A stretch of 10,964 bases of DNA, from assembly GCA_964514235.1 (NCBI GenBank), contig CAZEPV010000035.1, positions 1 to 10,964 on the forward strand. The letters are read 5' to 3'. The DNA comes from JAAYRQ01 sp035647235 (lineage in GTDB: Bacteria > Bacillota > Syntrophomonadia > Syntrophomonadales > Syntrophomonadaceae). A program made the position numbers and the translations under genes. The notes beneath the pieces were generated by a model that saw only the letters and a program-made list of their open reading frames with translations, did not search any database and was not told the origin of the DNA. Below, in pieces: positions 7,681 to 10,964 of the stretch; the stretch's first letter is position 1; each line of letters opens with the position of its first letter.

Positions 7681-7750
7681 TTATCGTATTATTCTTTACC
7701 GCAATGGTAGACAAGCTGGAAGGCATGTGGTTGAACAAATTATTGATTAA
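7661..7750 (+). pseudogene. Conserved + strand coding fragment, copy 2
   Basis: A frame reading VINFVRTYRI, then YRIILYRNGRQAGRHV, then VEQIID and a stop. It is the shortened form of the longer 3' gene remnant at 6645-6806, with only silent changes over the 16-residue core. No start codon or ribosome binding site is visible. Function unknown. Confidence 0.5.
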
Positions 7751-7771
7751 TTTTGCAAGTAGCTCAATATC

Positions 7772-7800
7772 TTGTCTACTAGTTTAATTGATTGTATAAT
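7772..7800 (+). promoter_or_regulatory. Sigma-A promoter carried by repeat copy 2
   Basis: TTGTCT, a 17-base spacer, then TATAAT (7795-7800): a perfect -10 with optimal spacing and a 4-of-6 -35. It is 58 bases before the GTG of the nucleotidyltransferase gene and must be its promoter. The identical promoter lies at 9459-9487. Confidence 0.8.
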
Positions 7801-7858
7801 ATTTACAGTAACCTATTAGTTTTTGATGTGGATTGCCAAGTTAGAAAGGAGGAATTTC

Positions 7859-8167
7859 GTGGATAAAATTTATACTACAAACGAAATAATAGCTAAATTA
7901 TTACCGATATTTAGTGAACACCCCATTGAAAAAGCTACCCTTTTTGGTTCCTATGCAAAAGGAAATCCATCTAGATTAAGTGATATAGATATAGTTATTG
8001 ATAGTAAGGGTAAAATTAAAGGAATTGATTTTTTTGGATTACTAGAGGATATTGTAGAGGTCTTCGATGTTCCTGTGGACTTAATTGAAGCATCACAAGT
8101 AATTGATGGTAGTCGTGTACAAGATGAAATCAATGAAACGGGGATAGTAATTTATGAAAGAGCATGA
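7859..8167 (+). CDS. Orphan MntA-like nucleotidyltransferase antitoxin
   Basis: A 102-residue minimal nucleotidyltransferase of the MntA type. I start it at the GTG at 7859, since AAAGGAGG is seven bases upstream; an in-frame TTG at 7823 has no such site. The active-site signature is complete: GSYAKGNPSRLSDIDIVID, that is G-S-x10-D-x-D, near residues 33-51, with a third acidic position likely in VPVDLIE. In characterised MntA-HepT (type VII) systems the nucleotidyltransferase AMPylates and neutralises the HEPN ribonuclease HepT. Here the HepT gene should follow directly but only a short fragment remains, so the antitoxin is an orphan. It is driven by the promoter in repeat copy 2. Confidence 0.87.
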   Translation: MDKIYTTNEIIAKLLPIFSEHPIEKATLFGSYAKGNPSRLSDIDIVIDSKGKIKGIDFFGLLEDIVEVFDVPVDLIEASQVIDGSRVQDEINETGIVIYERA

Positions 8168-8215
8168 AAGGCTATTTGTGTTTTTAATCTTAGCCAAATT
8201 GGGGAATTAGTAACC
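8168..8215 (+). pseudogene. Internal remnant of a HepT (DUF86) toxin
   Basis: Directly after the stop of the nucleotidyltransferase gene, the same frame reads AICVFNLSQIGELV. This matches the conserved internal segment of HepT/DUF86 HEPN proteins (typically A-x-x-x-N-L-x-Q-I-G-E-L-V followed by KLS). The first third of the toxin, and everything after this helix including the R-x4-H-x-Y active site, are gone. A frame overlapping the antitoxin end (ATG at 8154, MKEHERLF, stop at 8208) might be what remains of the toxin start, but that is weak. The identification rests on about 14 residues. Confidence 0.5.
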
Positions 8216-8236
8216 CCCCCCCTAGCAATCCACCTG

Positions 8237-8261
8237 CTTATTTTGGCCAATTTAAAATAAG
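8237..8261. terminator. Weak AT-rich hairpin between convergent genes
   Basis: CTTATTTT pairs with AAAATAAG around a 9-base loop, between the + strand HepT remnant and the end of the - strand HEPN gene. The stem is A/T-rich with no clear T-run, so termination is only a possibility. Confidence 0.3.
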
Positions 8262-8270
8262 TAGCTGATG

Positions 8271-8675
8271 CTAACTTAATTCCCCATATTGCTCAATAAA
8301 GTTTTCAATCCTATTGATGAATTTTTCTGCATTATCAATTTGCTTGTTCACTTCCTCTTTGCTAATCACATAAAAATCTTGATAATCACTCTTTGTTCTT
8401 ATATCAAAAGCACTGGCTATTATTCTGTAATACTCGGTTTCAATTTTACCGTTGGCAATATAATTTTTGTTGAAATATCCTAAAATGGATGCATGTCTTT
8501 TAGAATCAAAGGTATCGTATGCTAATAGGGCCCTTAAAGCATGGAAAATTGCATAATAAGATCGATTAACAGATTGAGTAAACATATTATGGGCAAAATT
8601 GATTTTTGCTGTCTCTAAATCTTGCCCCGCCTTTTCTAGTCTATATTTTGAAAGCGTTTTGATTTTATTCTCCAT
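8271..8675 (-). CDS. HEPN-domain toxin of an MNT/HEPN pair
   Basis: A 134-residue HEPN protein (PF05168-like, the HI0074 type). I start at the ATG at 8675, because GAGGGAATTAGG lies just upstream; the longer start at 8693 has no ribosome binding site. The motif RSYYAIFHALRALL near residues 38-51 has R-x6-H, the expected ribonuclease motif of HEPN toxins. The long helices with KAGQDLETAKINFA before it and a helical C-terminus (VNKQIDNAEKFINRIENF) complete the four-helix bundle. It lacks the R-x4-H-x-Y motif of HepT, so it belongs to another HEPN branch from the deleted toxin at 8168. It overlaps the upstream nucleotidyltransferase gene by 11 bases. Full length and likely functional; toxin activity is inferred from family. 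Confidence 0.85.
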   Translation of the reverse strand: MENKIKTLSKYRLEKAGQDLETAKINFAHNMFTQSVNRSYYAIFHALRALLAYDTFDSKRHASILGYFNKNYIANGKIETEYYRIIASAFDIRTKSDYQDFYVISKEEVNKQIDNAEKFINRIENFIEQYGELS

Positions 8676-9027
8676 ATATCCTAATTCCCTCATTTTCTAT
8701 GTTAGCAAAGAAAGGAAGTGCCTCCAGCCAATCATAAAAATATTCATGGTTATTTTCCACAATTGATAACACTATCCCGTAGCGAATGCTAATATCAACT
8801 GCTATGTCTAATACTATCTCTTGTTTCATTTTTATTTCATCTTCATCCATGTCTACTAAAACCATAATATCCAAATCCGAATCCTCATCGTTTTTTCCCG
8901 TAGCATAGGAGCCATATAAAATTATTTCTTTCAAACTATCTCGGAATATATTAGTTAAACCATACCTAATTTCATCTAGAACTTTTTGCAAATCATTATC
9001 TACCATTATCCCTAACCCTTTAGCCAT
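8665..9027 (-). CDS. Nucleotidyltransferase antitoxin of the MNT/HEPN pair
   Basis: A 120-residue nucleotidyltransferase with the signature GSYATGKNDEDSDLDIMVLVD, that is G-S-x10-D-x-D, near residues 40-60. A later segment (IVLDIAVDISIRYGIVLSIV) carries a likely third acidic residue. In this family it would neutralise the partner HEPN toxin, probably by nucleotidylation. Starts at 9027 (GGGAGTG at about ten bases) and at 9006 (an AGGG site) are both possible. Its last codons overlap the HEPN start by 11 bases, so the pair is translationally coupled with antitoxin first. It is only distantly similar to the orphan nucleotidyltransferase at 7859: the active-site block is shared, the rest differs. 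Confidence 0.87.
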   Translation of the reverse strand: MAKGLGIMVDNDLQKVLDEIRYGLTNIFRDSLKEIILYGSYATGKNDEDSDLDIMVLVDMDEDEIKMKQEIVLDIAVDISIRYGIVLSIVENNHEYFYDWLEALPFFANIENEGIRIYGE

Positions 9028-9090
9028 GATGTTTCACACTCCCTATCACTAGCAGTAAATCTAATAATCACTATTTTCTATTATATTGAT

Positions 9091-9099
9091 ATTATACCA
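9091..9099 (-). promoter_or_regulatory. Extended -10 promoter for the MNT/HEPN pair
   Basis: On the - strand this reads TGGTATAAT, an extended -10, about 65 bases before the nucleotidyltransferase start. No strong -35 is seen 17 bases upstream (TTAAAC), which fits the extended -10 type. Confidence 0.65.
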
Positions 9100-9147
9100 C
9101 TAACACTTGAGAGTTTAATCATATAAAATTTACAACCAACCACCAAA

Positions 9148-9177
9148 AAGACCACCCTTCACACCAAAGGTGGCCTT
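9148..9177 (-). terminator. Terminator of the RHH remnant, copy 3
   Basis: Same hairpin as at 7461-7490, followed on the - strand by TTTTT. Confidence 0.7.
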
Positions 9178-9208
9178 TTCCTGATTAACTTCCATTTATT
9201 CAACTTCC

Positions 9209-9367
9209 CTATTTATTCCCTTCCTCTACGCGAGCTAGGTATTCCCTTATAATCATTCTAACTAATGCACTACGGGATATTTGTTCTTCCCTAGCTAGTT
9301 TCTTTATTTCTTCAACCTGGTTACGGGTCAGGGAGCAATCATTGCACGTAATTAATTTTGTCCGAAC
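9209..9367 (-). pseudogene. Start-less ribbon-helix-helix gene, copy 3
   Basis: Identical to the remnant at 7522-7680: a 52-codon CopG-type frame with helix 1 RNQVEEIKKLAREEQ and turn ISRS, a stop codon immediately before it, and no usable start. Its presence unchanged in both copies shows that the gene was already decapitated before the duplication. Confidence 0.65.
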
Positions 9368-9437
9368 TTATCGTATTATTCTTTACCGCAATGGTAGACA
9401 AGCTGGAAGGCATGTGGTTGAACAAATTATTGATTAA
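9348..9437 (+). pseudogene. Conserved + strand coding fragment, copy 3
   Basis: Identical to 7661-7750, with the core YRIILYRNGRQAGRHV and a stop after VEQIID. No start codon or ribosome binding site. Family unknown. Confidence 0.5.
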
Positions 9438-9458
9438 TTTTGCAAGTAGCTCAATATC

Positions 9459-9487
9459 TTGTCTACTAGTTTAATTGATTGTATAAT
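9459..9487 (+). promoter_or_regulatory. Sigma-A promoter carried by repeat copy 3
   Basis: TTGTCT, 17-base spacer, TATAAT (9482-9487), identical to the promoter at 7772-7800. It lies 60 bases before the antitoxin start at 9548. Confidence 0.8.
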
Positions 9488-9547
9488 ATTTACAGTAACC
9501 TATTTGCTTTTGGATTGGATAATCAAGCAAGAAAGGAAGTGACTGGT

Positions 9548-9784
9548 TTGAGCACTACCTCAATAGTTAATGATGACAGGAGTATAAAGATTCCCGAAGA
9601 GATTATAAAAAAGGCTGGCCTTAATCCTGGGGTAGAAGTTATATGGGTATATGATGAAGAAACAGCCCAAATAATTTTAATGGAAAAACCCAAAGATTTT
9701 GTTCAAGCCTTGAGGGGCTTGGGAAAAGAACTTTGGAAAAACAGCAATGATTATGTTAAAAAGGAACGGGATTCATGGGAATAA
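9548..9784 (+). CDS. AbrB/MazE-fold (VapB-type) antitoxin
   Basis: A 78-residue antitoxin with an N-terminal swapped-hairpin AbrB domain: SIKIPEEIIKKAGLNPGVEVIWV, the typical R-x-x-x-I-P-x-x-x-x-x-x-x-G-L-x-P-G-x-x-V pattern, followed by a C-terminal toxin-binding tail (residues of about 48-78, helical and charged, with DFVQALRGLGKELW). I start it at the TTG at 9548 because GGAAG stands about nine bases upstream. A longer open frame begins at 9479, but inside the promoter. The AbrB domain should bind the operon's own promoter region. The stop overlaps the ATG of the PIN toxin remnant in TAATG, the usual VapBC arrangement. The antitoxin is intact, while the toxin is not. Confidence 0.85.
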   Translation: MSTTSIVNDDRSIKIPEEIIKKAGLNPGVEVIWVYDEETAQIILMEKPKDFVQALRGLGKELWKNSNDYVKKERDSWE

Positions 9785-9846
9785 TGAATGCCAATAGTAA
9801 TCTATTATTAGACACCAATTGCTTCATTTATTATTTTGAAAATAAT
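9784..9846 (+). pseudogene. Truncated PIN-domain (VapC-type) toxin
   Basis: Starting at the ATG overlapping the antitoxin stop, about 20 residues match the start of a PIN nuclease: NSNLLLDTNCFIYYFEN, with the first catalytic Asp in LLLDTN. After FEN the sequence no longer resembles PIN proteins: the frame runs on in Ile/Cys/Lys-rich sequence that lacks the remaining acidic residues and stops at 10038, well below the usual 120-150 residues. Homology ends around 9846, next to an imperfect palindrome. An alternative in-frame ATG at 9775 adds three residues. It is a dead toxin. Confidence 0.8.
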
Positions 9847-9851
9847 GTAAT

Positions 9852-9887
9852 CTTATGTCGCATCACTTATAGAATGTGTAGCATAAG
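9852..9887. repeat. Imperfect palindrome at the toxin breakpoint
   Basis: CTTATG at 9852-9857 and CATAAG at 9882-9887 form the ends of a 36-base imperfect inverted repeat, beginning six bases after PIN homology ends. It could be an element end or a recombination site. It could also be chance in AT-rich DNA. Confidence 0.4.
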
Positions 9888-9918
9888 CTCTGGTATAAAC
9901 ATCCCAAAAAGCGTAACA

Positions 9919-10074
9919 TTAATCTATAAAAAGTCCTTTTATCATATTTGTTATTTTCATAAAAAAATATCCAAAATCATATTTAGGAAATCTTGCTGCG
10001 ATAAACACAGCAATTATAGTGCACAAAATAATATATAGCCAACTAGACAAAAACAGATTAATAAGTTTTTCCAT
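9919..10074 (-). CDS. Small single-pass membrane protein, 51 aa
   Basis: A 51-codon frame on the - strand, starting at an ATG with AGGTGG about nine bases upstream. It encodes one clear transmembrane segment of about residues 7-27 (LFLSSWLYIILCTIIAVFIAA), preceded by a Lys and followed by a positively charged tail. I do not recognise a family. Size and shape resemble small membrane toxins or regulatory peptides, but this is inference from architecture only. The frame is also open for 49 codons upstream without a start, so it could instead be the C-terminal end of a longer decayed gene. It lies just after the truncated PIN toxin, in the opposite direction, in a stretch (9847-10327) that holds no other convincing gene. 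Confidence 0.4.
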   Translation of the reverse strand: MEKLINLFLSSWLYIILCTIIAVFIAARFPKYDFGYFFMKITNMIKGLFID

Positions 10075-10221
10075 AACCGCCCCACCTAAATATTGTTTTT
10101 TGGTTCTAATCTTCAGAGAATATTTTTTTGACGCAAATTCACGCAGGGCAACAGGGCGCTGCCACCTACAATTGCGGTTACATAGGTATTCGTAGCGATA
10201 AACGATCTGTTTGTCCCTTTC
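10075..10221 (-). other. GC-richer segment with start-less open frame
   Basis: In frame with the small membrane protein, 49 further codons are open up to a TAA at 10222-10224, without ATG, GTG or TTG. They include YRYEYLCNRNCRWQRPVAL, rich in Arg and Cys. The DNA around 10135-10200 is noticeably richer in G and C than its surroundings (for example GGCAGCGCCCTGTTGCCC on the - strand). A competing 39-codon frame with its own ATG (10232 to 10113, - strand) covers the same DNA. It may be an intergenic repeat or remnant from elsewhere. Confidence 0.35.
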
Positions 10222-10327
10222 TTATCCAACATATTCTACTACCTAATGTTCATCTTATCACATTTTTTAACTGACCCATTTCAATTTTTCGAAATTATAG
10301 AACAGTTTTAATTGCATCTTACTTTTA

Positions 10328-10537
10328 CTAATTCCAAACATCATCGTGGTCTAATATTTCTTTGCTTGCTAATTCCAAGTCGGCTTTCTCCAATCTTTCC
10401 CTTTCTTTCGGAGTTAGTTTTGTAAAATCACTGTCCCAGGCTAGGACCATTCTTTTAACTACTTCAAATGCAAGCAATTGCTCTTGTTCGGGTAACATAT
10501 CAATCATAGTAGCTATTTCAGTAGAAATTTTAGCCAT
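10328..10537 (-). CDS. Antitoxin of a RelBE-type pair
   Basis: A 69-residue acidic protein directly downstream of a RelE toxin. It starts at an ATG with AAGGAG seven bases upstream, 13 bases after the relE stop. Pattern: an N-terminal helical part (TEIATMIDMLPEQEQLLAFEVVKRMV) then WDSDFTKLTPKERERLEKAD and an acidic tail ending HDDVW. Similar small antitoxins with P-E-x-E-Q-L-L and W-D-x-D-F-T-K-x-T-P are common beside RelE toxins in Clostridia, to my recollection. It would wrap and block the toxin; the N-terminal region may dimerise and bind DNA. Gene order is toxin first. Intact. Confidence 0.8.
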   Translation of the reverse strand: MAKISTEIATMIDMLPEQEQLLAFEVVKRMVLAWDSDFTKLTPKERERLEKADLELASKEILDHDDVWN

Positions 10538-10550
10538 ACTATCACACTCC

Positions 10551-10817
10551 TTATTTATAAATATCTCCCCTAGAACCTATATCCTTAATAAACAAAGTTT
10601 CATGTTCATCCCTAGTATATTCATATATTATCCTATACTTACCTATTCTTAGCCTGTATACTGTATGATTTAGGCCATGTATCTGTTTGATATCTCCTTC
10701 TGGGGGAGTTTCCGTTAAGCCTTCTATTGCATTTTTCATCCTTTGCTTTGTTCTTTTATCCATTGCTTTTATAGCCTTTGCAGCAGATTTGGAATAAATT
10801 ATTTCCAATAATTTCAC
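10551..10817 (-). CDS. RelE/ParE-superfamily toxin
   Basis: An 88-residue RelE-type toxin of normal length. Key segments: SKSAAKAIKAMDKRTKQRM at the N-terminus, the loop IKQIHGLNHTVYRLRIGKYRI and the C-terminal strand TLFIKDIGSRGDIYK. The Arg-rich YRLRIGKYRIIYEY block and the IGSRGDIY end match the RelE/YafQ-like mRNA interferase branch more than ParE, so ribosome-dependent mRNA cleavage is the likely activity. The ATG has CAGGTGAAATT upstream. It is followed after 13 bases by its antitoxin, and an extended -10 promoter stands about 30 bases upstream. Intact. Confidence 0.88.
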   Translation of the reverse strand: MKLLEIIYSKSAAKAIKAMDKRTKQRMKNAIEGLTETPPEGDIKQIHGLNHTVYRLRIGKYRIIYEYTRDEHETLFIKDIGSRGDIYK

Positions 10818-10848
10818 CTGCTTTATTATTAAGTTATCTAGCTACTAT

Positions 10849-10857
10849 ATTATAACA
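10849..10857 (-). promoter_or_regulatory. Extended -10 promoter for the relE pair
   Basis: On the - strand this reads TGTTATAAT, within ATGTTATAATATAG, identical over 14 bases to the hicBA promoter. It is about 30 bases before the relE ATG, giving a short leader. The rest of the window to 10964 shows no further gene. Confidence 0.65.
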
Positions 10858-10964
10858 TATACTGGGATTTACAAGATTAGATTTGTATTTTTCCTAGTTT
10901 TTCTAAAGACACACAATATAAATATGACGCCATAAAAAAGAATTGGGTTCTAAGGAAATCAAGC

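Larger units (their letters stand above)
7453..7817. repeat. 365-bp direct repeat, copy 2
   Basis: I read this as identical, without indels, to 9140-9504 (constant offset 1687). It contains, left to right, a - strand terminator, a start-less ribbon-helix-helix gene on the - strand, a + strand coding fragment and a + strand promoter. Beyond the right edge the two copies stay similar (24 of 35 positions by my count) up to the ribosome binding site of the next gene, a different gene in each case. The stretch 7335-7858 has no intact gene other than what this module holds. Confidence 0.95.
9140..9504. repeat. 365-bp direct repeat, copy 3
   Basis: Identical by my reading to 7453-7817, in the same orientation. 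It carries the same terminator, start-less ribbon-helix-helix gene, + strand fragment and promoter, and leads into an AbrB/MazE-type antitoxin gene rather than a nucleotidyltransferase. The 1322 bases between the copies hold the orphan nucleotidyltransferase and the MNT/HEPN pair. Confidence 0.95.

Noticed and set aside
7700..7710. A minus-strand frame starting MPSSLSTIAVKNN as the missing N-terminus of the ribbon-helix-helix protein.
   Set aside because: It is in another frame, ends in a stop, and is interrupted by TAA in copy 1, whereas the + strand there shows silent-only changes.
8200..8286. TGGGGAATTA at 8200-8209 inverted as TAATTCCCCA at 8277-8286, suggesting an inversion or an exchanged HEPN C-terminus.
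   Set aside because: The left arm is better explained as part of the HepT remnant (QIGELV) and the right as the natural end of the HEPN gene (QYGELS). The match is only 10 bases.
7453..9504. The 365-bp repeats as an insertion sequence or CRISPR unit.
   Set aside because: There is no transposase, no terminal inverted repeats, and only two perfect copies 1322 bases apart without regular spacing.
9479..9547. Longer N-terminus for the AbrB-type antitoxin, from a TTG at 9479.
   Set aside because: The extra codons lie over the -10 hexamer and leader of the repeat promoter, and the AbrB domain begins only after the TTG at 9548.
9847..10038. Continuation of the PIN toxin frame to 10038.
   Set aside because: The extra residues are Ile/Lys/Cys-rich and lack the other PIN acidic residues. 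The opposite strand holds a better small coding frame.

Overview
The window looks like a chromosomal stretch of an AT-rich, low-GC Gram-positive anaerobe, most likely of class Clostridia. This rests on strong AGGAGG-type ribosome binding sites, GTG and TTG starts, a lutABC lactate-oxidation operon, a secreted protein with copper-amine-oxidase-type N-terminal repeats, and a dense set of small toxin-antitoxin genes. I cannot name the species.

Positions 73-2910 hold an intact lutABC operon on the + strand, with its three genes overlapping and translationally coupled. It encodes the iron-sulfur L-lactate dehydrogenase complex and ends in a strong hairpin. Positions 3094-3923 hold a frameshifted, 5'-eroded pseudogene of unknown family, closed by an intrinsic terminator. 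Positions 4123-4689 encode an unrecognised soluble protein. Convergent to it, 4839-6446 (- strand) encodes a secreted protein with CuAO_N-type repeats and a C-terminal transglutaminase-like domain with a complete Cys-His-Asp triad. A two-way terminator separates the pair.

From about 6520 to 10860 the window is a toxin-antitoxin island. It contains hicBA (-), an orphan MntA-like nucleotidyltransferase (+) followed by a remnant of its HepT partner, a complete HEPN/nucleotidyltransferase pair (-), an AbrB/MazE-fold antitoxin (+) followed by a truncated PIN toxin, and a relE-first RelBE-type pair (-).

The island is built around a repeated intergenic module: a degenerate copy at 6521-6750 and two copies of 365 bp at 7453-7817 and 9140-9504 that I read as identical. 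Each intact copy carries a minus-strand terminator, a start-less ribbon-helix-helix gene, a short plus-strand coding fragment and a near-consensus sigma-A promoter. That promoter fires into a different antitoxin gene in each case. In both cases the antitoxin is intact and the toxin is broken. The three complete TA pairs are on the minus strand and have their own extended -10 promoters. The most notable observation is therefore a duplicated promoter-bearing cassette attached to two unrelated antitoxins whose toxins have been destroyed.
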